A DNA stretch of 64,000 bases. It comes from Riptortus pedestris (taxonomy: Eukaryota; Arthropoda; Insecta; Hemiptera; Alydidae). Where the stretch lies: positions 10,509,001 to 10,573,000 of the forward strand of contig CM032229.1 in NCBI GenBank assembly GCA_019009955.1, written 5' to 3'. The notes beneath the pieces are model-generated. The model had not been told where the DNA came from. It was given only the letters and a program-made list of their open reading frames with translations, and searched no databases. The position numbers and the translations under genes were made by a program. Below are positions 37,001 through 48,495 of this stretch, piece after piece; position 1 is the stretch's first letter, and the number at the start of each line of letters is the position of its first letter.

Positions 37001-40000
37001 ACTGAACGATTCAGGTGCAGGGCCTATAAACTAACCGACTGCCTGGCAGAAAACCGAGCATGAACGATTAAGGTGGCATTGGCCTATAACAAACCGACAG
37101 CCTGGCAGAAAAACCAGCATGAAAAATCTACGTTGACAGGGGCCTATAACTAACCGACAGCCTGGCAGCAAACCAGCATGAACGATTAAGGTGGCAGGGC
37201 CTATAACTAAACCCGACAGCCTGGCAGAAAACCAGCATGAATAATCTACGTGACAGGGCCTATAAACTAACCGGACAGCCTGGAAGAAACAGCATGAAAG
37301 ATTCAGGTGGCAGGCCAATAACTAACCGACAGCCTGGCCCAAAACCAGCATGAACGAATCTCAGGTAGGCAGGGCCTATAACTAACTGACAGCCTGCAGA
37401 AAACAGGCATGAACGATTCAGGTTAACATGGCCTATACCCTACACCGACAGCCTGGCAGAAAACCAGCATGAACAATTCAGGTAGCAGGGCCTATAAACT
37501 AACCGACAGCCTAGCAGAAAACCAGCATGACTAACCTAGGTGACAAGGCCTATAAACTAACCAACAGCCTGCCAGTAAACCGGCATGAACGATGCAGGTA
37601 ACAGGGCCTTTAACTAACCGACTGCCTGGCAGAAAACTAGCCTGAACGATTCAGGTGGCAGGGCCAATAACTAACCGACAGCCTGGCAGGTAAAACCAGC
37701 ATGAATAATCTACGTGACATGCCTATAACTAACCGTCAGCCTGGCAGAAACCAGCTTGAAACGATTAAGGTGGCAGGGCCTATAACTAACCGACAGCCTG
37801 GCAGAAAACCACCACGAATGTTCCAGGCGACAGGGCCTATAACTAACCAGCAGCATGGCACAAAACCGGCATTAACGATACAGGTAGCAGGGCTTGTAAC
37901 TAACCAACAAACCAGTCAGAGAAACCTGCATGAACGATTCTGGTAGCAGGGCGTATAACTAACTGACAAACCTTCTAGAAAACCACCATGAAAAATCCAG
38001 GTGACATGGCCTGTAACGAACCGACAGCCTGGCAGAAACCAGCATGAACGATTCAGGTAGCAGGGTCCATAACGAACCTACAGCCTGGCAGAAACCAGCA
38101 TGAACGATTCAGGTTGCAGGGTCCATAACTACCGATAGCCTGGCAGAAAAAAAACTGCATGAACGATTCAAGGTGACATGCCTATACTAACCGACAGCCT
38201 GGCAGAAAACCAGCATGTAATACGATATCTTAAGGTGGCAGGGCTATTAACTAACCGACAGCCTGGCAGAAACCGGCATGGAACGATTCAGTGGTGACCA
38301 GGGCCTATAACTAACCGACAGCCTGGCAGAAAACCAAGCATGAACGATTCAGTTGCATGGGCCTATAACTAACCGACAGCCTGGCAGAAAACCAGCATGA
38401 ACGATTCAGGTAGCAAGGCCTATAACTAACCGACAGCCTAGCAGAAAGAAAACCAGCATGAATAACCTAGGTGACAAGGGGCCTATTACTAACCGACAGC
38501 CTGGCAGAAACCAGCATGAACGATTCAAGGTTGCAGGGCCTATAACTAACCGACTGCCCTGGCAGAAAACCAGCATGAACGATTAAGGGTGACATGGCCT
38601 ATAACTAACCGACAGCTGGCAGAAAAACCCAGCATGAAACGATTAAAGGTGACAGGGCCTATAACTAACCGACAGCCTGAGCAGAAAACCGGCATGAATA
38701 ATCTAGGTGACAGGGCCTATTACTAACCGACAGCCTGGCAGAAAACCAGCATGTAACGATTCAGGTGTTGGGCCATATAACTAACCGACATCCTGGCAGA
38801 AAAACCAATCATGAATGAACGATTCAGGTTGGGGGACATGTCCCTATAACTAACCGACCAGCCGGCAGAAAACAAGCATGAACGAATTCAGGTGGACATA
38901 GGGCCTATAACTAACCGACAGCACTGGCAGAAAAACAGCATGAACGGATTCAGGAGGTGACAAGGGCCTATACTTAACCGACAGCCTGGCAGAAAACCAG
39001 CATGTAACGATTAAGGTAGCAGGGCCTATAACTAACCGACAGCCTGGCAGAAAACCCGGCCATGAATAATCTAGGTGACATGGCCTATAACTAACCGGAC
39101 AGCCGGGCAGAAAACAGCATGAACGATTCAGGTCCCCCCCACATGGCCTATAACTAACCGACAGCCTGTCAGAAACCCAAGCATGAACGATTCTAGGTGA
39201 TAGGGCCTATATCTAACCGACAGCCTGGCAGAAAACCAAGCATGAACGAATTCAGGGTCGGTACATGGCCTATAACTAACCGACTGCCTGGCAGACCACC
39301 AGCATGAATAATCTAGGTGACAGGCCTATAACTAACCGAAAAGCCTGGCAGAAAAACCAGCATGAACGATTCAGGTGAAGCTAGGGCCTTTAACTAAACC
39401 GACAGCCTGGCAGAAAAACCAGCATGAATTAATCTTAGGTGACAGGGCCTATAATTAACCGACAGCCTGGCAGAAAACAAGCATTTGAACGATTTCAGGT
39501 TAGACATGGGCCTGATAAAACTAACGGAGCATCCTCTGGCAGAAAACCAGCATGAGATCGATTCAGGTGACATGTCCTATAAACTAACCGACAAGCTGGC
39601 AGAAAACAGCATGAACGATTCAGGTGACATGACCGGCCCTATAAACTAACCGACAGCCTGGCAGAAAAACAGCATGAACGATTCAGGTGACATTGGCCTA
39701 TAACTAACCGACAGCCTGGCACAGAAAACCAGCATGTTACGATTAAGGTGGCAGGGCCTATAACTAACCGACAGCCTGGCAGAAAACCGGGCATGAATAA
39801 TCTAGGTGACATGGCCTATAACTAACCGACAGCCTGGCAAAAAAAACCAGCATGAACGTAATCAGGTGACATGGCCTATAACTAACCGACAGCATCCTGG
39901 CAGAAAACCAGCTATGAACGATAATCTAGGTGATATGGCCCTATAACTAACCGACAGCCTGGCAGAAAACAAGCATGAACGATTCAGGTGACATGGCCCT

Positions 40001-41935
40001 ATAAACTAACCGACTGCCTGGCAGAAAACCAGCATGAATAATCTTGGTGACAGTTGGCCTATAGCATAACCGAAAGCCCTGGCAGCAGAAAACCAGCATG
40101 AAATACGATTCAGGTAGCAGGGCCTATAAACTAAATCAGCCTGGCAGATAAAACAGGCATGAAACCGAGTTCAGGATAACATGGCCTATACACTAACCGA
40201 CAGCCTGGCAGAAAAACCAGCATGTAACTATTCAGGTAGCTCATTTTAGGGACCTAAAAATTTAACTAACCGACAGCCTGGCAGATAAAACCAGCATGAA
40301 TAATCTAGGTGACATGGGCCTATGATTAACCCGACAGCCTGGCAGAAAACCAGCATGAATAAATCTAGGTGACAGGGATATAAACTAACCGAGCAGCCTG
40401 GCAGAAAACAGCATGAACGAAATCAGGTGACAATGTTCCTATAACTAACCGACAGAGCCTGGCAGATAAACCAGCATGAAAACGATTCAGGTGGGGGGGG
40501 GCCTATAACTAACCGACAGCCTGGCAGAAAACAGGCATGAACGATTCGGGTGAACATGCCTATTTACTAACCGACAGCCTGGCAGAAAAACCAGCATGTA
40601 CGATTATAGTGGCAGGGCCTTTTAAACTAACCGACAGCCTGGCAGAAAAACCGGCATGAATAATCTAGTTGACATGGCTGTGAAAAATAATCCAACCGAC
40701 AGCCTGGCAAAAAACAGCATGACGATTCCAGGTGACATGGCCTATAAACCTAACCGACCAAGCCTGGCAGAAAACCAGCATGAATAATTCTAGGTGATAG
40801 GGCCTATAACTAACCGACAGCCCTGGCAGAAAACATGTCATGATCGATTCAGGTGACATGGCCTATACCTAACCGACAGCCTGACAGAGAAAACCAGCAT
40901 GAATTAATCTTGGTGGACAGTGCCTATAGCTATCCGAAAGGCCTGGCAGAAAACCAGCAATGAACGGATCCATGGTAGCAGGCGGCCTATAACTAACCGA
41001 CAGCCCCTGGCAGAAGAAGAACAGCATGAACGATTCAGGTAAACATGGCCCTTATAAAAGACCTAACCGACAGCCTGGCAGAAAACGAGCATGAACTATT
41101 CAGGTAGTAGGGCCTATAACATTAAACCGACAGCCTGTGCAGAAAACCAGCATGAATAATCTAGGTGACAGTGGCCTATTGTTTCAACCGGACAGCCTGG
41201 CAGAAAACCAGCATGAATAATGTTAGGTGACAGGGGCATTTAACTAACCGACATGCACCCTGGCAGAAAAACTTGCATGAACGATTCAGATGTAAGCATG
41301 GGGCCTACTAACTAACTGACAGCCTGGCAGAAATCAGCATGAGCGATTAATCTAGGTTGCAGGGGCCTACTACTAACCGACAGCCTGGCAGAAACCAGCA
41401 TGAACGATTCAGGTAGGAGGGGCCTATATTAACTAACCAACATCCTGGCAGAAAACCAGCATGTATTAATCTAGGTGGACATGGCTATAATTCTAACCGA
41501 CAGCCTGGCAGAAATCCAGCCATGAATAATCCTAGGTGACATGGCTATAACTAACGACACCCTTGCAGAAAACCAGCAAGAACAAATCTGGTGACATGGG
41601 CCTTTAACCAACCGACACCCTGGCAGACAAACCATGCATGAATAATCTAGTAGACATGCTAATATTTACTAACCGACACCCTGGCAGAAAACCAGCAATG
41701 AATAATTAGGTGACAGGGCCTATAAAGATGCGACACGACCACCACCCTGGCAGTTAAAAACCAGCATTATGAATAAATCTAGGTGACATGGCTATACGAA
41801 ACTAAAACGACACCATGGCAGGTAAAACCAGGTAGAATTAATCTAGGTTGACAGGGCCTATAAAAGATAACCCGACATCCTGGCAGGAAAACCAGCTGAA
41901 TTTAATCTAGGTGGCAGGGCCTATAACTAACGACA
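34036..41935. repeat. 57-bp satellite array, about 7.9 kb
   Basis: About 135-140 tandem monomers with core GACAGCCTGGCAGAAAACCA, then GCATGAACGATTCAGG and a GGCCTATAACTAACC linker. The typical length is 57 bp. Two main monomer types alternate irregularly, one with GAACGATTCAGGTGGCAGG and one with GAATAATCTAGGTGACAGG. Because 57 is 19 codons, short ORFs run across several units on both strands (minus: CHLNRSCWFSARLSVSYRP), ending at frequent single-base indels. A T-rich 25-nt insertion sits at about 36,389-36,413. No function can be assigned. Confidence 0.97.
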
Positions 41936-44900
41936 CACAGTGGGCCGAGGATGGCCATCTTAGGTGGATAAAATTATAATTCATGAGATCAAAACATCTA
42001 TATTAAGTATATTTGCTTAATCTGGAACGTCCTTCAATCCAATTATGGCATGTATTTTGGAATTTTGCACGCAGTTAGAAAAAACAACAACAGGGTGTAC
42101 ACAAATACAATGACAAATCCCATGTTATTTTTTCCATTCCAATGATTAACAAGTTTGCTGGCTCAGTATTATACCGTAAAAAAATTTACTCAGAAAGAGG
42201 TTGTTGGACTTTCATTGGTCTTTTAAATTATCGAAAGTAAATATATTCATGACTGTTGTTAGTATAGGATGGACACCATATTCCATAGGTAAGTTAATTA
42301 TAAGAAATACAAAATATCTCAAGAGAAATTTATACGAAACCTTTTAAAAAATATTTAACATCTGTAAAAAAAACGTGATAATACCGCATAAATACCCCGG
42401 ACTAAGATTTATTAATGTCTTTTGTTGTTTATAATACAAGACTAACACAATTTAATAAAAAATAGAAATGCTAATTATTTGCTAACTTTGTCGTACGGGC
42501 TATTTTCAAAAAGAAAATCCCGTTTACGAGAACGGAACTTTTTCTACTTTTTCAAAGTGTTCAAACACAAAGGCCAATATATCGCGACCATTTTGTCACA
42601 ATTTTGCTGTGAAAAATACGTCCAACAAATCAAAACATTCATTTGGTAAAACATTGACCAGTAATGGTTTTAACCTTTTGAGGTTGTCAAATATTCAAAT
42701 TAAATGGCAAGAAGTGGAGGACGATACAATGATTTGTTCTTGCCGCAAAAAGATAATACTATTTGGTTGGATAAAATTGTCACATTTATATGATATGTGA
42801 TGAAGAGGGGAAACCTCTTAGGCGATCTAGCTTCTGGAGGTCGAACCAATTAACCCATTTGAAAGACTGCTGTGCTTTAAAAACGAAGAAAACAAAAATA
42901 GGAGACATTATAATATGACTTTAAATGAAATAAGGTAGAGTTTGCTTCTGAAGTTACGCTGTAAAGAAAGTCGGGAAAACGTGATGCAGCAAATATCATT
43001 CCAAAGAAGTATAGCTCATTTGTTCATCTGATGTAGCAAACACTCAAAATTTCCCAAAAACTGTCGAATCCTTTTGAGTAATCTTAATGAAACCCGCCCA
43101 TTTTGAAACGAAGATAGCGTTGTGTTCGTTATTTTCATTGACTGTAAGCTGTCAAAAAATTCATATAAGTTGCTTCGGAAATCATGCATTAAACAATAAT
43201 CATAAAAATAATATCCATTATTATCTCATGTTAGGAAAAAACAAAAAACGATTGTTATCCAGCCTGGACCGGAGGTCAGCATGAATGCTTCAGTTACTGG
43301 AGGGCAATTGCGTCACTATATTCTCTCAGACAACAATGTACAGTCCATAGTGGATTTATTGACAACTATGAGACTATTCTTGCCCCACAGAAAGTTTTTT
43401 TCTAAATTTCCCCACTACGAAACAACATTTCCTAATGATATGTAAATGGGTTAACTAACTGATTGGTATTAAGGCAGTGGTCATAGTAGGTACAAGCAGA
43501 ATAAGACCCAGTTTTAGATGACGACGATTGACGTATTTATTTTCTTATTCATTTGTTTCCTGTAAAAAATGCACGAATTAATACGGTAGAGACGAAAATT
43601 AGTTTGGAGAAAAACCTTTTCCACACGAAACTGCAGGCCGCTAAAGTTTATGTTTTCCCATGCTGAAATTCACCGAATTTGACTATCACACCGAAACAAA
43701 TAAAATTCTAAACAACAGAAAAAGTTGTCCGCTGCAACCCTACAAAAGTAACATATTTGGAAAATTTATATTACAGAGTTCGTTTAACGAAAATTTTTGG
43801 CTGACCCAAGGAGGAACGGATCCTCCATACATGTAAAGCTCTAACAGGGACCCAAATCAATGTCAGAGATGCTTATATCAAGTAGGAGCAATTCCTAAAT
43901 TGATGAATGAAATATTAATCCATTAGTTGCTCTCGAATAGTTATCAAAGAAAATTATGATTTTGGAATTTTCCCCTCCGCCATTGCATGCCTGGAATTAG
44001 GAGACCTAGGAATGCATTCATTTCAATATAAAGTTATACAGACTTTATTAATATAAAAAAATGGGCATATCACAACCAAATGAAACACCAAAGAAGAAAA
44101 AAAAATCGAAAAAGGATTTCAAATCAAAAATATAAAGATGTGAGGATGCGGATTAATAATTGATAGGCCCTAAACCCGGATTTGGTAAACATGCAATGAC
44201 TGGAAATACGGCAAGCTAGACGATGTTTTTCAAAAAGGATCAAAAAGTGCCACTATAACCGGATTTTGGACGTGAAATTACATTAAAAAGATTTTACATC
44301 ATCTTGGACTTACTTTAGATCGGCCATCTGGGCTATGTGACTTAATGATACCCCCGACCTGCCCCCCCCCCCCTTTCCAGACATAACGATTCAAGATACA
44401 AGAACGTTATACCTAAGTTCATATTCATGGTATTACATTGACCCACTGAGTGATATTTTTTGCCCTTAGGAACCCAAATACTTAAAAAGTGCATTGTTGT
44501 GACTCCTACGGAATGCTATCGGAGGAGGCCTCCAGAGTCTCGAAATAAAGATTTGAGGCGATTTCGAGAGTGGCCATACCCGGTAAATGCTCTCGTAATA
44601 GATACAAATACGGATTTTAAGCACAAAGGCTGTTGGTGAATTCAGAGATCGGATTTATTTTTAATTCAATTTTAGGTAGGAGTCTACTGGGAAAAGTCCG
44701 AAAATCACCATGTTACATATAAGGATTCATTTGCGTATTGTGGCAGCTCCAAGTTTTCTTATATAATAAAGATTCAGAAAGCGATAATAGCGATAGTGAT
44801 AGTGATCAGAGGATTCAACTAGATAGATATCCTCATTTGAACCATGAAATGTCACTTCTTTTTGTGATTTCAATTGTTTACTATGTTTTGGATTTTTTCT

Positions 44901-45043
44901 TTATATAATTGTTGGTTACTGGCGAAATTACGACTAAATATGTAGTATCCTATAATAATAGTAATAATAAAACGTCTAATACATTAAAAAATTAGGATTT
45001 AGCAGTTTTTTTTCCACGTAGATCGGCCATCCGGACCACTGTG
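41936..45043 (+). mobile_element. Transib (RAG1-like) DNA transposon, decayed, 3,108 bp
   Basis: The ends are inverted repeats: CACAGTGGGCCGAGGATGGC on the left; read inward, CACAGTGGTCCGGATGGCCG on the right. CGACA flanks both sides (41931-41935 and 45044-45048), a 5-bp target duplication inside a satellite monomer. Transib elements are known for 5-bp duplications and termini like the V(D)J recombination heptamer CACAGTG. The interior carries a broken transposase in + orientation. Size is typical for the superfamily. Stops and frameshifts show it is dead. Confidence 0.82.
42600..44580 (+). pseudogene. Transib/RAG1-like transposase remnant
   Basis: Broken into many frames. Recognisable C-terminal blocks in order: a Cys-rich block CKALTGTQ and (shifted) QRCLYQVGAIPK at 43832-43905; a Pro/His block DFGIFP..LHAW near 43,955-43,995; KPGFGKHAMTGNTA near 44,172-44,216; ITLKRFYIILDLL near 44,273-44,315; TLYLSSYSWYYIDP near 44,398-44,453; and GMLSEEAS with (shifted) ESRNKDLRRFREW at 44,508-44,573. 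The SEEA/RNK block is where the last catalytic Glu of the RAG1/Transib RNase H-like core is expected. A Cys-containing stretch (ICDEEGKPLRR) near 42,795 may belong to the N-terminal part. Family matches are from memory; the two upstream catalytic Asp residues were not located. Confidence 0.72.
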
Positions 45044-45245
45044 CGACAGCCTGTGGCTGAATACAAGCATGAAACGATTCAGGTAGCGGCTTGGAACTAA
45101 CCAACAAAACCAACGTCTGAAACCACATGTGTGATCCAGACGGCTTGGCCTATATCCAACCCAGAAAAACAACGATACCAAACCAACTACGAAAGTTCCA
45201 GGGCTGCAGAGCCTATAGAACATAACTGACAAGCCTGTGGCAATC
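45044..45245. repeat. diverged satellite monomers right of the Transib insertion
   Basis: About three to four 57-bp-type units (CGACAGCCTGTGGCTGAATA, CAAGCATGAAACGATTCAGG) that are much more diverged than the main array. This is the array edge, cut off by the transposon. Confidence 0.85.
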
Positions 45246-45548
45246 TTTAAGGTTTGGGTAATTTTAACGCCTTTTAATTTAAATAAAAGTTTTAGTAAGT
45301 TGGTCGACTTTATTTTACTCTCAAATATTGAAAGGTGGGTCAATTCTGGAAAGGACACAAGATTCTACGAATGCATAATAGGACTCATCCGTCCAAATAA
45401 AGATCAAGTTATACCAGGTCAGCTGAGGAGAATCCTACCAGTAGTTCATCCCAACCACGATCAGAATGTCAGCCAGCTCTACAAACTCAATGCTGTTCAC
45501 TGAAGGCAACACACATACCTCGTCCGAATGACATTCCTCCGAACTACG
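45246..45548. other. unassigned; ORF of uncertain status
   Basis: An 88-codon frame (45237-45503, plus) including RPNKDQVIPGQLRRILPVVH looks less AT-driven than its surroundings, but I recognise no family. It could be a fragment of a mobile element. Confidence 0.25.
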
Positions 45549-46210
45549 TTTTAGCAGATTTCTCTCAAAGGAAATCAACTATTGAGGTTGTACTTGATCT
45601 AATTACGAAAATCTTCTTCAGATATCCATCGATCCTCCATAGTGATGAAAACTCGGCCTGTTCTCAATATTTATAGAGTCTTATATGATAGGTAATTTGT
45701 TTGTAAACTCACATGTTGTAGTTTGTTGGTGTCGACTTTATTTTTTCTTCCTACAGAAACCCCCCCTGACTTAAGAAAAGAACGACCAAAGATGCTTAGA
45801 ACATCAAATGTCGGAGAGGATGGGGGCATGCGAAGAAAAACTAAGCGAAATAAAAACCGTGCCAAGCAATGAAAATCCCAAGCCACCTCATATCACGACG
45901 CTATTAAAACGGGATATCAAATCATACCATCGAATCTCTTTAAATAGGATTAAAGGATTTTGGGTGAGAATAGTACCTTTTTTTTCTGTACTAATTTATG
46001 TGAATCTTTTTAAGGCGGTTTTGTGAGAGGAATCTAGGTTCGACCTCACTGAACTCAGTATTTAAGCGTTTCATGTCAAATTAAAGATCAAGTTCCTAAA
46101 CGGCTGAAATCGTCCCAGAGAAAGGGGGGGTTAGAACGATGAAAACTTAATTTCGTAAATCACCTTTCAAATCGATTTGTCTATAAATGTTGTTCTATTC
46201 AGATTTTCTT
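45549..46210 (+). mobile_element. Helentron-like element containing a foreign segment
   Basis: The 5' end (TTTTAGCAGATTTCTCTCAA to about 45,680) and the middle (CAGTATTTAAGCGTTTCATG, CCTAAACGGCTGAAATCG, from about 46,045) are in correct order. About 364 bp between them are not part of the family. The 3' end is not preserved. Confidence 0.65.
45757..45963 (+). pseudogene. exon-like gene fragment inside the Helentron-like copy
   Basis: A pyrimidine-rich stretch with CTACAG (acceptor) precedes 207 nt that end at TGG/GTGAGA (donor consensus). 207 is a multiple of three. Reading gives PDLRKERPKMLRTSNVGEDG in one frame and CEEKLSEIKTVPSNENPK, then HITTLLKRDIKSYHRISLNR in another, as if one exon suffered a single frameshift. 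Both halves look like real protein, charged and of low AT bias. No family recognised. A captured exon is inference. Confidence 0.4.
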
Positions 46211-47723
46211 TAGCTGTTGGCTTAGTTAGTAGTATTAGCTTTCAGAGTTCGGTAAAACTACTAATCTTATATGAACAAAAGTCTGATATATCATGATACC
46301 GTCTATGCGTATTTTTCTAACTCACATTCACAATTTACATATATTGAGGTATAGCAAATATCTTATTTGATCTTTATGTTCCTCAGAGGTACATAGATAA
46401 AAGATATCTTAATCGGACCAAGTACAGTGTGGTTTCAGATTAAGCTAAAAAATCGGCATTTTGAGTCGGATCAAAAAATGTTATATAATCTTTTTTAAAT
46501 GTCCTACAATTGGAGTTCTATATATTCTCCTCACTAGATTTGATGGGTTAGTAGTTTTCTGCCCTCAATTACAACCCAATCCAACATAATTAGTTATTTC
46601 ACACTTTTCAAGCAAATCTTAGTAGGCGGCTAATCTTCACCTAACGCCAAACCTCGTGATTATCTAGGCTTCTTATCACTCGAGAAGTAGAACATCGGAT
46701 AGGAGATATGACAACGACTTCCATTCAACACTTAGGAAATCTTCACCTGTGCGCAGGACTTGTGTTTGTTTTCTGTTTAATATTAATATGTAAGACCCAT
46801 AGCCACTAAATGGGATTTCGGTCTATTTACCCGTAAATATTGAAGTCATTCATCTTGAATATACTTTTCTTTTGGGTAGCTCATCAACGAAAGAAGCCTA
46901 ATAATCGGTTAGCGACGAAGTGGGTAATGTTTTAATTAGAGAAGAATCACTAGAATCAGATTAGAGAAAGACATCAAAGAAAATAGGATGCTAGTCAAAG
47001 CCATGATGAATACTAGATGAGGAGTTTTAAGCCTTCAGAAATCTCTAGTGAGGTTCATTTAAGGCTATTACTTCTCATGAAATCTTATATCCAGATTAAA
47101 CCTGATGTTTTTTTTTTCCTTGTGGATTTTGCGTATTTTCTTAGAAAAGACTGCAAGATAGCATGAATGTCGGCGTGTGTACTTATAATTATGTAGGAAG
47201 TCTAAAAAACTAAGTCAAGTTGTCCCAATATTAATACTCCTTCGAATATCTTTAACATCTTTTAGCAGCCTCAAGGTGAAGCCTAACATCGAAATAAGAT
47301 GAGTAAGGCGATCTACATTCATAAGATTGGCGAAACATGATCTTCTAAATGTAGATGCATATTATAAGAAACATATGTGTTCCCATTATTAAATATGAAG
47401 CAATTGATGACAGCTTGAGACGGACCTTGACCACCTAGAAATGCAATGAATGAATGTCGGCATCAGAGACATTGTTGTAGGTAGGTGACGTAATATGTTA
47501 CGTAACTGATGGCATGACCTTGAATCTGAGCATCAGCCTTATCTCGCGAGGAGCCTCCTCGTGCAAGAGCTACAGCTTACAGATTCGCCCAATAGATAAC
47601 ACAACCAGAATTAGAGTACGCACTTTACAAGATCTGTCCGCAAGATAGAAGAGGTTACGCGGGTACCTCGGGGTATTACGGAAAATTCTCAGTAAAAACC
47701 TAATGATAAGAAATTGTTTAGTT
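46211..47723. other. 1.5 kb without recognised gene
   Basis: No ORF over 60 codons with family resemblance. Mixed composition; possibly old transposon sequence. Nothing more can be supported. Confidence 0.4.
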
Positions 47724-48120
47724 TTTAGCAGATTCCCCTTGAGGGTCATTTTATGCAAAAAGAAGACTGAAATAGGATCAGAGGAGAGGGGGTTTAGAGG
47801 GGGAGAAATTTTAAAATTCAAAATATCTCCTTTACAATAAGTCGGATAGAAAAAGTGCATGGAGTATATTTTATTGAAAACTAAATTCACTATAAATATT
47901 ATTATACACATTTATTCTCTATCTTGAATATTAACCGAGATATTTGCATTTTTCAGTTTTCAGCCTTCAGTAAACCCCCACTTCCTCTCATGTTACATAA
48001 AAAATGCTCTACTATATGATAAAACTTGTTATTCGAAGCTTAAATACCATATATTGTTCTCAAGAGACCTATATTATATGAGAAAGGTGCAAATATGTTC
48101 TTGAAGCCCCTCCCCTCCCT
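47724..48120 (+). mobile_element. Helentron-like element with internal deletion
   Basis: TTTTAGCAGATTCCCCTTGA joins directly to the late-middle block (GAAATAGGATCAGAGGAG), then TTGAATATTAACCGAGATAT and the alternative 3' body (CAGTAAACCCCCACTTCCTC). The minus ORF 47570-47911 is a shadow. Confidence 0.7.
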
Positions 48121-48495
48121 TCTCAAATTCTTCGACTACTAAAATTTGATTGATTGAGATAAAAATTATTCTGATTCATTGTAAATTACAGTACTAGGTA
48201 TAGTAAATAATTTTCAATAAAATGAATATGTTATATTCTGATATGTTTCAGTTATTATTTTCTTTCCGGTGAGCAGTTTGCAGACCTGTTTGTTTACATT
48301 TGAGACGCTTTCCCGCCGGGAGGGGAAAGATTTCTTATTACAGTTTGTATTTATTCACTTAATATTCAGGTTGGTGTTGTAAAATAAATATCTACCATGA
48401 GTGTAGTTATTTATGATTCCAAGTGAATCTATTATAATAGAGTGAGCGAACAGGTGTCGAAGCTCAGTTCCTTCATATACAAATAGTCTGGAGAC

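Noticed and set aside
34070..40859. Several Cys/Trp-rich minus-strand ORFs (for example 34070-34348, 36548-36877) and a plus ORF 37701-37946
   Set aside because: They are translations of the 57-bp satellite; frames break at random indels and there is no start or terminator logic.
34036..41935. CRISPR-like regular repeats
   Set aside because: Units are directly tandem with no unique spacers, in a eukaryotic context.
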